Assembly (NCBI GenBank): GCA_022844135.1
Contig: JALHMG010000025.1
Span: 1-64,000 of the forward strand
Reading direction: 5' to 3'
DNA: 64,000 nucleotides
Origin: Lysobacterales bacterium
GTDB taxonomy: Bacteria > Pseudomonadota > Gammaproteobacteria > Xanthomonadales > SZUA-5
The notes under the pieces are model-generated. The model did no database searches, was not told the DNA's origin, and saw only the letters and a program-made list of their open reading frames with translations. The position numbers and the translations under genes are program-made. Each line of letters starts with the position of its first letter. Position 1 is the first letter of the stretch. Below, piece after piece: positions 32,407-41,262 of the stretch.

Positions 32407-33561
32407 ATGCGCATGCGCAGTTCGTTCCCTGGTCTTTTGCTGCTCCTCGGTTCCGCATCGGCCTTCGCGGCATTGAACCAACCGCCGCTGCTGGTTCCCG
32501 GCGGCGTGATCGAGGGCGATAGCGGCTCGCGCTCCTTGTCGTTTGGCATTCGCTGGATGGCGCTGCCCGGTGCGCCCGGTCCGTACCAGGTGCAATGGCG
32601 CACGGTCGATGGCGCGGCACTTGCCGGTAGCGACTATGTGGCGGCCAGTGGAACCGTCTCTTTGTCGCCGCAGCAGTCGTTCGCGCCGCTGTCTGTGATG
32701 GTGCTCGGCGACAGCGAAATCGAACCGAACGAAGACATCCGTCTGGAGTACGACGTCATCGGGTCAGCTTTCAGCGGCAGCGGCTCGCTATGGATCAGCG
32801 ACGATGACGGCGCACAGCCGCCGCCGCCACCGCCCATCGTGCTCATTCAGGCGCTCGATGTTGGTGCCGTCGAGCCGTCGAGCGGCGAAACCAACGTTGG
32901 CGTGATGCTGTTGCGCCTGGGGCCGACCGCAGCCGCGGTCGATGTCGACTTTGCCGTCGACCCGATCAGCACGGCAACGCATGGCAGCGACTGGACCGGC
33001 GCTACGGTCGGGCGACTGAGCTTTGCGCCTGGGCAAACGGTGCGGCGCATCGATTTGGCGGTTCGGGCCGACAGCGAGATCGAAGGCGTCGAGACTATTC
33101 GCTTCTCGTTGAGCGCCGGGCCGGGCGTGGTGCTGCCACGCCAGCATGCGGTTGTCAGCCTGCGCGACGCAGGCGCCGCTACTGGCGCGGCCGGCGTCAT
33201 CGCCTGCCGTCGCGCAGTGATGGAGCACGACGGCCCGGCGCGCTTTGTGGTTCGCCGGCACGGCGATAGCAGCATGGCACTCAGTGTGAACTACGCCACT
33301 GCCGATGGCAGCGCCCGCGCGGGTGCGGACTACACGGCGAGCGCCGGAACTCTGTCCTGGGCTGCGGGCGATGCCACGCCGCGGGTGATCGACGTCGCCT
33401 TGGCCACCGATAGTCAGGTCGAACCGCCCGAGTCATTCGCGATGGTGCTCTCCAATCCGCAACCGGCATCGCCTTTGGGCCCCGCCAGTGCAGCGGTGGT
33501 CATTCTCGACGCCCACGATCAGATTCTGGTCGACGACTTCGCACCGGGTTGCGACGATTGA
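32407..33561 (+). CDS. Secreted Calx-beta domain protein
   Basis: This 384-residue exported protein has a signal peptide (SSFPGLLLLLGSASAFAA) and three Calx-beta-like Greek-key domains. They are recognisable by WRTVDGAALAGSDYVAASGTVSL / DSEIEPNEDIRLEY, HGSDWTGATVGRLSFAPGQ / DSEIEGVETIRFSLS, and NYATADGSARAGADYTASAGTLSW / DSQVEPPESFAMVLSNP. A Pro-rich hinge separates domains 1 and 2. Calx-beta domains bind Ca2+ through the conserved acidic loops (DSEIEP..E). The C-terminus (ILVDDFAPGCDD) resembles short tails on other exported Lysobacterales proteins. ATG 32407 is preceded by an AGGAG site. Confidence 0.88.
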   Translation: MRMRSSFPGLLLLLGSASAFAALNQPPLLVPGGVIEGDSGSRSLSFGIRWMALPGAPGPYQVQWRTVDGAALAGSDYVAASGTVSLSPQQSFAPLSVMVLGDSEIEPNEDIRLEYDVIGSAFSGSGSLWISDDDGAQPPPPPPIVLIQALDVGAVEPSSGETNVGVMLLRLGPTAAAVDVDFAVDPISTATHGSDWTGATVGRLSFAPGQTVRRIDLAVRADSEIEGVETIRFSLSAGPGVVLPRQHAVVSLRDAGAATGAAGVIACRRAVMEHDGPARFVVRRHGDSSMALSVNYATADGSARAGADYTASAGTLSWAAGDATPRVIDVALATDSQVEPPESFAMVLSNPQPASPLGPASAAVVILDAHDQILVDDFAPGCDD

Positions 33562-33611
33562 TGCCAGGACGCTGCGGCGAATCGCAAGCCGATTCGCCGC
33601 AGCGTGTGCCC

Positions 33612-34046
33612 TCACGCCCCGCGCGTCGGAACGCTGGGCGGCGTCACTTTGGGTTCGATATCGCGCACAACTTTGGCCAGATACTCTTCCGCATCGTGGC
33701 GCTCGGCGAGCCAGGCGTTCACCAATCGCCCGTAGCGCGCGATCATCGCCATGTTGAAGAAATGCATACCGCCGAGCACCAGCACCGAGAGGCCGACGGC
33801 TGAGCCGACAGCAGGCACCAGCGCATCGTCGATCAGAGCGGGGCTTTTCAGTCGCAAACAGATAAAACCGATATTGACGAGATAAAAGCCGATCACCAAC
33901 AGGCGATTGGTCGACCGCGCCAATTCCTCGTCCTGGCCAAAACAACGCACCAAAAACGTTTCGCCACTCGACGACAATACGCGCGCCACCCAGATGGTCA
34001 TTCCAATCGAGATGATCAGATACAGGGCATAGGCCAATTCGAACAT
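33612..34046 (-). CDS. Small integral membrane protein
   Basis: This 144-residue protein has three probable transmembrane helices: ELAYALYLIISIGMTIWVARVL, RLLVIGFYLVNIGFICL and AVGSAVGLSVLVLGGMHFFNMAMIA. A charged cytoplasmic tail follows (WLAERHDAEEYLAKVVRDIEPKV). ATG 34046 has a GGAG site 8 nt upstream and is preferred over 34067. I do not recognise a characterised family. It lies about 120 bp downstream of the membrane AraC regulator gene on the same strand, which may control it (inference). Confidence 0.7.
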   Translation of the reverse strand: MFELAYALYLIISIGMTIWVARVLSSSGETFLVRCFGQDEELARSTNRLLVIGFYLVNIGFICLRLKSPALIDDALVPAVGSAVGLSVLVLGGMHFFNMAMIARYGRLVNAWLAERHDAEEYLAKVVRDIEPKVTPPSVPTRGA

Positions 34047-34169
34047 GAGGTATCTCCGCAAGAGCACCGGACATCCCGGTGTCGCCAGCCTGTTCGAGCG
34101 GCCCAGTGCAGGGCGTCCAGATCGATCATTTCGGACCAGATCTTGTCTGGCGCCTGTTAAATCAGATGG

Positions 34170-35177
34170 TTATGCGTCTCCAGGATGATCATTGCGGAAC
34201 TGACTGGGCACTGTCCCAGTCAGTTCTTTGAACGCCGCGTAGAAATTCGAGTTGGAGTTGAACCCCACGGCCATGCCAACGCTCAGCACCGAGGCACGGC
34301 GTTCGGCAAGCAACATGCGTTTGGCAGCCTCGATCCGGTAATGGCGCAACAAACGCGAGAAACTGAGATCGAGGTGAGTGTTGATCAACTCTGAGGTCTG
34401 GTGCGGCGTGAGATCGATCATCTCCGAAAGCGCTGCGAGATTCAGATTCTCGTTGCGGTAAACATGCTGATCCTCGAACAGCGATTTGATTTTCTCCATC
34501 GCCGCCAGGCGATCGACGTTGCTCAGAGTCGATACCGCATACGAGGTGCGAACAGCCTCTTCGGTCTTGCGGGTCAGATCGGGGAAGTGCAACAACAGCA
34601 ACAGCACCAGCGCGAAGCCGAGCGCCAGCAAGACCGCATAAACGGAGAAGAACAGCGACCAACCGAGCCACGGATACGCTAAGCCCAGCAGCGCAATGAC
34701 CGCGCCCGTCGCTGCGAATAACGCCAGCACCTTGCGCTCGAGCGCGAACCAGCGGCGCACCGCGCCAAGCCGCGATACCAACAGGCCCAGATGCACCGCG
34801 CCAGCTGTGCCATAGCCCATTGCCAACACCACCGCCCAGGTGGGGGGAACCCACCACAGCACGATGAACGCAATCGGCGGCACGAACCACTCCCAGCGCC
34901 GCCATAGCTGCGGCGGTCGCAAAATGCCCAGGAATAGCCAGTAAAAACCGCTCGATTGCGCCCACAGCGAAACGATGTATCCACGCGGCGGTTCATTCAA
35001 TGCTTGCCAGTGCCAGCACTGCGTTGTGATCAAAGCCGCGAGCATGACGTGACCGGCGATGCGCGATTGCCACGGCATCGCCATGTCCCGATACGTGGTG
35101 GCGAACGCCATCGTCAACAACATCGCAGCGCCAACAGAAAAACCCACGGCTGCGGCGACTAAATCGGCCATCGCCAT
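34170..35177 (-). CDS. AraC-type regulator with multi-pass membrane sensor
   Basis: This 335-residue regulator has about six to seven N-terminal transmembrane helices (LVAAAVGFSVGAAMLLTMAF, FVPPIAFIVLWWVPPTW, AVVLAMGYGTAGAVHLGLLVS, KVLALFAATGAVIALLGLAYPWLGWSLFFSVYAVLLALGFALVLLLLLH in total). A linker leads to a C-terminal AraC/XylS double helix-turn-helix domain (LNLAALSEMIDLTPHQTSELINTHL, then SVLSVGMAVGFNSNSNFYAAFKELTGTVPSQFR). This design senses at the membrane and binds DNA directly. It starts 3 nt after the stop of the kinase-SUMF1 gene, so the two are probably one operon. Confidence 0.88.
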   Translation of the reverse strand: MAMADLVAAAVGFSVGAAMLLTMAFATTYRDMAMPWQSRIAGHVMLAALITTQCWHWQALNEPPRGYIVSLWAQSSGFYWLFLGILRPPQLWRRWEWFVPPIAFIVLWWVPPTWAVVLAMGYGTAGAVHLGLLVSRLGAVRRWFALERKVLALFAATGAVIALLGLAYPWLGWSLFFSVYAVLLALGFALVLLLLLHFPDLTRKTEEAVRTSYAVSTLSNVDRLAAMEKIKSLFEDQHVYRNENLNLAALSEMIDLTPHQTSELINTHLDLSFSRLLRHYRIEAAKRMLLAERRASVLSVGMAVGFNSNSNFYAAFKELTGTVPSQFRNDHPGDA

Positions 35178-35180
35178 CGC

Positions 35181-37256
35181 TCAACGAATCTCTCGGATCA
35201 GCCGAAAGCCACGATCGACGGCGGCGCTGTCGTCGTCTTCGCTGGTTGCGCCGCGATCGAGGTTCGCATCGCGCCAGCCGCTGCCGGCGACGTACCGGCC
35301 AACGCACACGCGCCCGGTTTTATCGCGCTCTTTGCCCTGCAGGAGTCGGCCGAAATTGGCGATGGTACGGCGCACGGCACCGATTTCCTTGAACTCGCAA
35401 GTGCTGGTCCATTCGCGCACATTGCCCGCCAGATCCTGCGGCATGCCCTCGTTCGCGGCGAAAGAGCCGGCGGCGGCTGTGGCGCGATAGCGGTCGTTGC
35501 AGGCGGCGTTCTCGCCCTGCAGGTTGGCGCACGTCGAGTTTCGCGCAGCGGCATCGATCGCGCGCCATTCGGCGAGACTCGGCAAGCGATACGTGCGCCC
35601 GCTCTGGCGTGTCATCCAGGCCGCATAGGCAAGCGCATCGTTATAGCTGACGCATACCAGCGGCTCGTTGGCTTGCTGCGCGAAACCCGGATCGCGCCAA
35701 TCGTAAGTTTTGCCGCCGTCTCGGCAGCGCGCGGGCGTGTGTTGGGTGGCGGCGACGAAACGCGCGAAGTCCTGGCGTCGGATTTCGAACCGGGTGACGG
35801 CAAAGGGTTGCGCAAAGCCGCTGATGCGGCCGCCGGGAATCAGCATCAACGGCGGCCCATCGCCATCGGCAAAGGGCTCGCCGGAAGCCGGAAAGCGTGC
35901 GACGAGATCGCGCAACTGTGCGAAGGCTTCACTGGGCGCCGGCACGGCCTTGGCCAGGTCCAGAGCAACTCCAGCGAGCTTGCGATCGCGCGCGTCGCGC
36001 GCGGCCTGCAGCGGCGGCGTCAGACGCGTTTCGAGTGCCGCGACCAGATCGCGAACCGGCGGCGTCTGTTCGGCTTTGGCGGCCGCAACGAAAGCGGCCA
36101 GATGCGGCAAACGCTGCGCCAGCGTGGCGTCATCGGCGGCGGCGAGATTGGGCGCAACCCGGGCCAGTAACTGATCGCGTTGATCGAGCGCGCTGGCGGC
36201 GACCGGCTCGAACGCGAATGCGGCGGCCAGCAAGGCGTCGGCGTCGTTCGGATCGCCGTTGAACCAGCGCCCGGCAGCAATCGCTTCGGCGATCGCGTCC
36301 GGCGTCTGCGCCTGCGCAACATCGGCAGCCGTTGTGGCGTCTGGCGTTCGTATAAACCACCAAGCGATCGCTACAACCGCCAGCAGCGCCACAGCGACTA
36401 GCAGCCACCATTTCGGCAGCGCTGCCCGGATGCGCCTGGGGCGCGCGGAATGCTCACTGCCGACAGACGCGAGCGCGTGCGCCATCGCGTCGGCGTCGAC
36501 GAAACGATCCTCCGGACGTTTGGCCAGCGCGGTGTCGATAAAGCCCTGCCAATGCTTGAGAGAGGGCGGCAACCGCGGCACTGGATCCTGCTGATGCTTG
36601 AGTGCTACCGCGAGGAACTCGTCGCCATCGAACGGTGGTGCGCCAGTGAGCAGCTCGAAAGCCACACAGCCGACGCTGTAAAGATCGCTGCGGCCATCGA
36701 CCGTGTCGCCACGCGCCTGTTCCGGGCTCATCGTTTGCGACGAACCCACGGTGCGTCCGAAACTGGTCAGTCGGCGCCGGCTTTCCTGCTTGAGCGCCAC
36801 GCCGAAGTCCGCCAGCAGGGGCGTGTTGCGCGCATCGAACAGCACGTTCTCCGGTTTCACATCGCGATGTACTACGCCGGCGCGATGCGCGTGGCCCAGT
36901 GCGGCCAGCAGCGCTGCCAAGACGCGCTTGATCTCCAGCTCGCCCATCGGTTTGGGGCGATCCGCCAGATCGCCATGCGCGAGCAGCGGCATCACGTAAC
37001 AAGGCTCGCCCGCCGCCGTGCGCATGACCTCGAAAATCTGCACGATGTTGGGGTGATCCAGCGCCGCGATCAACTTGGCTTCTTGCTCAAAACGCTGCGC
37101 CAGTTCCTCCGCGTCGCGGCCGATGCCGCGCAAGACTTTGATGGCGACGAGACGATCCAACGTCAACTGCCGCGCGCGATACACCGTGGCCATGCCGCCC
37201 GAACCGAGCTGCGCCTCCACCGTATATCCCGAGATTTGCGGGAACTCCTCGTTCAT
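35181..37256 (-). CDS. Hanks-type Ser/Thr kinase fused to a SUMF1 (formylglycine-generating-enzyme-like) domain
   Basis: This protein of about 691 residues has three parts. Its N-terminal eukaryote-like kinase domain has the glycine loop GSGGMATVY (about 18-26), the VAIK lysine, the catalytic HRDVKPENVL, DFGVA, and an APE-like SPEQA. One transmembrane helix follows (WWLLVAVALLAVVAIAWWF). The periplasmic part holds an Ala-rich region and a C-terminal SUMF1/FGE-sulfatase domain (TRFEIRRQDFARFV, YRLPSLAEWRAIDAAA, AGNVREWTSTC, DRGFRLIREI). Such fusions lack the sulfatase-activating cysteines more often than not and probably bind ligand. ATG 37256 removes an upstream leader not seen in kinases. 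It is followed by the membrane AraC regulator in the same operon. Confidence 0.9.
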   Translation of the reverse strand: MNEEFPQISGYTVEAQLGSGGMATVYRARQLTLDRLVAIKVLRGIGRDAEELAQRFEQEAKLIAALDHPNIVQIFEVMRTAAGEPCYVMPLLAHGDLADRPKPMGELEIKRVLAALLAALGHAHRAGVVHRDVKPENVLFDARNTPLLADFGVALKQESRRRLTSFGRTVGSSQTMSPEQARGDTVDGRSDLYSVGCVAFELLTGAPPFDGDEFLAVALKHQQDPVPRLPPSLKHWQGFIDTALAKRPEDRFVDADAMAHALASVGSEHSARPRRIRAALPKWWLLVAVALLAVVAIAWWFIRTPDATTAADVAQAQTPDAIAEAIAAGRWFNGDPNDADALLAAAFAFEPVAASALDQRDQLLARVAPNLAAADDATLAQRLPHLAAFVAAAKAEQTPPVRDLVAALETRLTPPLQAARDARDRKLAGVALDLAKAVPAPSEAFAQLRDLVARFPASGEPFADGDGPPLMLIPGGRISGFAQPFAVTRFEIRRQDFARFVAATQHTPARCRDGGKTYDWRDPGFAQQANEPLVCVSYNDALAYAAWMTRQSGRTYRLPSLAEWRAIDAAARNSTCANLQGENAACNDRYRATAAAGSFAANEGMPQDLAGNVREWTSTCEFKEIGAVRRTIANFGRLLQGKERDKTGRVCVGRYVAGSGWRDANLDRGATSEDDDSAAVDRGFRLIREIR

Positions 37257-37451
37257 GCGCGGCAGTATGCATTGGGAAGTTTGCCCTGCGTGCACCGGAA
37301 CGCTCCATTCCATGTAAACCAGTCATGGCGCACATCGGCGCGTCATCGCGACCGATTGCCCGCGTGTCGGCAGCAACCGTCAGCGCGCCCGGTAGACACC
37401 GTTAGCGACATTGGTCAGGATCGCCGCTCTGACGGTTTTCGACGGCGCGCA

Positions 37452-39491
37452 ATGCCACTACGGATGAAATTGCTGCTGATAGCGCTCGTGGCGGCGGTGT
37501 TCCCGCTGGCTGGCTGGCGCTTCGTGGTGCAGATGGAAACCACCTTGCGCCAGAGCCTGGAACGCTCGCTGCTCGCCAGCGCGCGCACACTGGCCAGTGC
37601 CATGCCGGCGATCGATCCGGCGCTGCATCAAGCGCTGGCGAGCCCGAGCCTGCATGCGCGGCCGATGCAAGTGGATGTTGCCGTCGATGGTTTCGACGAT
37701 GACTGGGGAACCTGGCATACGGCGCCAGAGACGCTGAGCACCGCGCGCGACGGTTTGCCCGCACGGCTGATGGTGGGACTCGGTCCAAGCGCGGTCAACG
37801 TCTGGATTGCCGTCGATGACCTCAGTCCCGTGTATGCCGCTGCAGACGGCAGCCTGAGCGAGGGGGCCGATCGCATCGTCATTCGAGTCAGCGATCGATT
37901 CGGTCAGCGCCAGTGGCTGCTGCCGCGCAACGCTGGCGGCGATTTGAGCGCCGAACCGATGGCCGGCAGCGATGGCCGCCAGCCGAGTTTCCCGTTGCCT
38001 GCGGCAATGCGCAGCAGCGCCGAGGGCTACACCGTCGAGCTGCGTTTGCCGCTGGCCGATCCAGCGATGCAGTTGGCGATCGATGTCGTCGATATGCCCC
38101 AGCGCGGTGCCGATTTGCCGCGCGCACTGGCCAGTACCGGTCCGAGCGGCAGCTACCGCTCGTTGACGCGGCTATGGCAGGAAACACCGCTGATTCGCAG
38201 CCTCGTGCCGGCGGGTACGCGCCTTCGCGTACTCGATGCGTCGGCCTATGCGCTGGCGCGCTCTGGCAGCTTGCGCCCCGGCAGCGACAGCCCGGACGAC
38301 GACGAGTTGAGCGTGCTGCGCTGGCTGCGCGCGGTGGTTTATCGGCGCTTGATGGCGCCGCCGCTAGCCAGCTCCAGCGGCTACGGATTCAACGAGTTGC
38401 AGTTGAAAGTGCCGCAAATCGATGCGGCGCTCACCGGCACGCCGAGCACGCAATGGCGGCCCGCCGCCAGCGAAGCCAGCGTGATTCTCTCGGCTGCGGC
38501 TCCGATCCTGCTCGATGGCGATGTGGTTGGCGCGGTGTTGCTGGAGCAAACTTCCGACGCGCTTTTGCTCTGGACCAATCGCGCGCTCGGGAGCCTGCTG
38601 CTCGGCGGCCTGCTGACGATGATCGTCGCCGCCGCGATTCTGTTCGGCTATGCCGGCTATCTGTCGTTCCGGATTCGCAAATTACGCAACGCTACCGAGG
38701 CTGCCTTGAGCGCCGAAGGTCGCCTGCTCGGCAACTTCCCGCGGTCCAGTGCCGTCGATGAGATTGGCGATTTGTCGCGTAGCTTTGCCAAACTGCTCGA
38801 ACAGGTGGGTGCGTATACCGATTACTTGCGCACGCTCGGCAGCAAGCTCTCGCACGAGTTGGCGACGCCGCTCGCCGTGGTCAAGTCCTCGCTCGAGAAC
38901 CTGGAGCAAGAGCAGCTTCCGGAGTCAGCGCGGGTGTACGCCGAACGTGCGCGATCGGGCGCCGAACGTCTCGGCGTGCTGCTGCGCAATCTGAGTCAGG
39001 CGTCGCGGATCGAAAGTGCGATCGCCTCCGCGGAAGCCGAGGATTTCGATCTGCGCCAGGCGTTGATCGGCGCCGCCGCCGGCTATCGCGACCTCGTCAG
39101 CGATCGGCGTCTGGATCTGGACGTGCCCGACTCGCCGGTGCGCCTGCACGGCGCGCCCGAACTGATCCACCAGGCGCTCGACAAGCTGGTCGATAACGCG
39201 CTCGGGTTCACGCCGCCCGGCGGCTGGATCAAGCTCGGCCTGTACGTGACGCCAAACGCCATCGAACTGGCGGTGTCCAACAACGGCCCGCCGCTGCCCT
39301 CGCGCATGCAGGACAAACTTTTCGATTCGCTGATCTCAGTGCGCGACGGCCGCGTGTCCACCTCGCCGCACCTGGGCCTGGGCCTGTACATCGTGCGCCT
39401 CGTCGCTGAACTGCACCAGGGCGAGGCGGTGGCCAGCAACATCGCCGACGGCGTCGAGTTTCGGATGCGCATGCGCGGGATGGCGCGGTGA
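37452..39491 (+). CDS. Orphan sensor histidine kinase resembling the proteobacterial dedicated sortase (PDS) kinase
   Basis: This 679-residue membrane kinase begins with a helix (MKLLLIALVAAVFPLAGW). A large periplasmic region with a CBM9-like motif (VDVAVDGFDDDWGTWH) comes next. A second helix (LGSLLLGGLLTMIVAAAILFGYAGYL), a HAMP-like linker, and the dimerisation box SHELATPLAVVKSSLENL carrying the phospho-His follow. The ATPase region has VDNALGFTPPGGW (N box) and GLGLYIVRLVAEL (G box). The periplasmic part and N-terminus are most like kinases of PDS systems, but no sortase, response regulator or target gene adjoins. ATG 37452 is the natural start. A long hairpin follows the stop. Confidence 0.8.
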   Translation: MPLRMKLLLIALVAAVFPLAGWRFVVQMETTLRQSLERSLLASARTLASAMPAIDPALHQALASPSLHARPMQVDVAVDGFDDDWGTWHTAPETLSTARDGLPARLMVGLGPSAVNVWIAVDDLSPVYAAADGSLSEGADRIVIRVSDRFGQRQWLLPRNAGGDLSAEPMAGSDGRQPSFPLPAAMRSSAEGYTVELRLPLADPAMQLAIDVVDMPQRGADLPRALASTGPSGSYRSLTRLWQETPLIRSLVPAGTRLRVLDASAYALARSGSLRPGSDSPDDDELSVLRWLRAVVYRRLMAPPLASSSGYGFNELQLKVPQIDAALTGTPSTQWRPAASEASVILSAAAPILLDGDVVGAVLLEQTSDALLLWTNRALGSLLLGGLLTMIVAAAILFGYAGYLSFRIRKLRNATEAALSAEGRLLGNFPRSSAVDEIGDLSRSFAKLLEQVGAYTDYLRTLGSKLSHELATPLAVVKSSLENLEQEQLPESARVYAERARSGAERLGVLLRNLSQASRIESAIASAEAEDFDLRQALIGAAAGYRDLVSDRRLDLDVPDSPVRLHGAPELIHQALDKLVDNALGFTPPGGWIKLGLYVTPNAIELAVSNNGPPLPSRMQDKLFDSLISVRDGRVSTSPHLGLGLYIVRLVAELHQGEAVASNIADGVEFRMRMRGMAR

Positions 39492-39502
39492 TCGCTCGTG
39501 CA

Positions 39503-39523
39503 AAAGTTTCCTGCGGAAACTTT
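39503..39523 (+). terminator. Strong hairpin downstream of the sensor kinase gene
   Basis: A perfect 9-bp stem AAAGTTTCC / GGAAACTTT with a TGC loop begins 11 nt after the kinase stop. It is followed by TTGGCCCGGTTTT rather than a clean T-run, so it may terminate transcription or stabilise the mRNA end. Confidence 0.5.
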
Positions 39524-39629
39524 GGCCCGGTTTTCAAGCAGGCTTGGCCCTCGCAGCGAAAACGTGGTTCTCGCTGCGCGACTCGCTTGCCGCTCTAACC
39601 CAACGGCGTTTCGAGGTTCTTGATTACCG

Positions 39630-39731
39630 CCAACAACCAACAACCAACAACCAACAACCAACAACCAACAACCAACAACCAACAACCAACAACCAACAAC
39701 CAACAACCAACAACCAACAACCAACAACCAA
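39630..39731. repeat. Perfect 7-bp tandem array (CCAACAA x14)
   Basis: Fourteen identical CCAACAA units run from 39630 to 39727, with a partial unit (CCAA) ending at 39731. The array lies in the 326-bp gap between the sensor kinase and cysG genes, about 90 bp upstream of the cysG start. Its purity suggests recent expansion or contraction, so copy number is likely to vary between strains. The rest of the gap holds only the hairpin at 39503-39523. Confidence 0.95.
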
Positions 39732-39817
39732 TCGGCATACCCGCCAAGCGCCGCGGCATTTCCCATGATGGCGCCGGCCGATCACGATGGTCGCGTCGTG
39801 ATTGTAGGTCGCTGGTT

Positions 39818-41215
39818 ATGCGCTATTACCCTGTTGGACTCGATCTCGTCGATCAGCCAGTGTTGCTGGTGGGCGCAGGTAACGTTGCGGCGCGCAAGCT
39901 GTTGCGCTTGATTAGCGCCAAAGCGAAAGTGACCATCGTCGCACCCGCGATCGGCGACGCCGTACGTGAGCTGGCGACGCGCGCGGCGCTTGCGGTTTAT
40001 GAGCGCGCGTTCGTTCCGAGCGATGTCGACGGCGTGCGTTTGATCGTCGCTGCCACGGGCCAGCGCGACGTCAACCGCGAGATCGCGCTGGCGGCACGGC
40101 AGCGCTCGATTCCGGTCAACGTGGTCGACGATCCTGGCTTGTCGAGCGCGGTGTTGCCGGCCGTCATCGAACGCGGACTTCTGCAGATTGCCATCGCCAC
40201 CAGCGGCGTGGCGCCGGCGCTTGCCAGCTGGCTACGTGCACGCATCGAAGCCTGGCTCGATCCGGCGCTCGACAAATTGCTCGCCCTGCTCGACCGCCGC
40301 CGCGATGCGATTCGAAATACACAGCCCGACCCCCGCGCACGCCGCGCCGTGTATCACGCGGCGGCCGGCGGCGACGTTATGGCCGCTCTTCGCCGTGGCG
40401 ATGAGCACGCTGCGCACGATGCGCTCGACGCCTTGCTCGCAGGCTCCGCGCGACGCGGTCGCGTGACCTTGGTTGGGGCTGGCCCAGGCGATCCAGATCT
40501 GCTGACGCTCGCCGCCCTGCGTTCGCTCGGCGATGCCGATGTGGTGTTCCACGATCGCCTTGTCGGCGAAGGCGTGCTGAAACTCGCGCGAGCCGATGCC
40601 GAGATTGTCGATGTCGGCAAACGCTGCGGGCAGCCCAGCGCCAGCCAGCCAAAAATCATCGAGCAGTTGATCGCCGCCGCTCGCGCCGGCCATCAGGTGG
40701 TGCGGCTGAAAGGCGGCGATGCGCTGACCTTCGCGCGCGGTGGCGAAGAGTTGCTTGCACTGCGCGCGGCCGGTATCGACGTCGAGGTGATTCCCGGCAT
40801 CAGTGCTGCCTTCGCCTGCGCCGCCGCGGCCGGCATCCCGCTCACGCATCGGCGCCTGGCGCGCAGCGTGCGCTTCGTGACTGCGCACAGCGAGACCGGA
40901 TTGACGCCGTTCGAGTTATTGCAAATGCGCCGCGACGAAACCCTCGCCGTCTACATGGGCAGCCAGCGCGCCGCAGAGCTGGCCGCAGCGTTCTCGCGCG
41001 CCGGTGTATCCGCCGCAACGCCGATCGCGCTCATCGAGAATGCGAGCCTGCCCGGCCAGCGCGTACACCGAGGCACGCTGGCGCAACTGGTGACGCTGTG
41101 CGAACAGTCGAGCCGCGCACCGGCGCTGCTGCTCGTCGGCGCAGTATGCGCGCTGTCGGGCGAGGCGCTGCAGCCGCAATCGGCGACGCCCGATAAGCTG
41201 GCACTGAGCGCTTAG
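39818..41215 (+). CDS. cysG: Siroheme synthase
   Basis: This 465-residue trifunctional enzyme makes siroheme from uroporphyrinogen III. The N-terminal precorrin-2 dehydrogenase/ferrochelatase half has the NAD motif LLVGAGNVAARK and VDDPGLSSAVLPAVIERG. The C-terminal SAM-dependent uroporphyrinogen-III C-methyltransferase half has LVGAGPGDPDLLTLAAL, DVVFHDRLV, VRLKGGDALTFARGGEE and PLTHRRLARSVRFVTAH. I chose ATG 39818 (MRYYPVGLDL), the family's usual beginning; longer frames would translate the 7-bp repeat. Siroheme is needed for sulfite and nitrite reductases. Confidence 0.94.
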   Translation: MRYYPVGLDLVDQPVLLVGAGNVAARKLLRLISAKAKVTIVAPAIGDAVRELATRAALAVYERAFVPSDVDGVRLIVAATGQRDVNREIALAARQRSIPVNVVDDPGLSSAVLPAVIERGLLQIAIATSGVAPALASWLRARIEAWLDPALDKLLALLDRRRDAIRNTQPDPRARRAVYHAAAGGDVMAALRRGDEHAAHDALDALLAGSARRGRVTLVGAGPGDPDLLTLAALRSLGDADVVFHDRLVGEGVLKLARADAEIVDVGKRCGQPSASQPKIIEQLIAAARAGHQVVRLKGGDALTFARGGEELLALRAAGIDVEVIPGISAAFACAAAAGIPLTHRRLARSVRFVTAHSETGLTPFELLQMRRDETLAVYMGSQRAAELAAAFSRAGVSAATPIALIENASLPGQRVHRGTLAQLVTLCEQSSRAPALLLVGAVCALSGEALQPQSATPDKLALSA

Positions 41216-41262
41216 TTCCTTGATCGCCGTGCGTACTTCGACCAGGGCAATTGGGCTTCAAT

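Noticed and set aside
36450-37451. N-terminal extension of the sensor kinase by 334 codons
   Set aside because: It overlaps the divergent kinase-SUMF1 gene antisense, and the protein has a natural start with a membrane helix at ATG 37452.
39620-39817. N-terminal extension of CysG through the CCAACAA repeat
   Set aside because: It would encode Asn/Gln/Pro/Thr repeats not present in siroheme synthases; the family start is ATG 39818.
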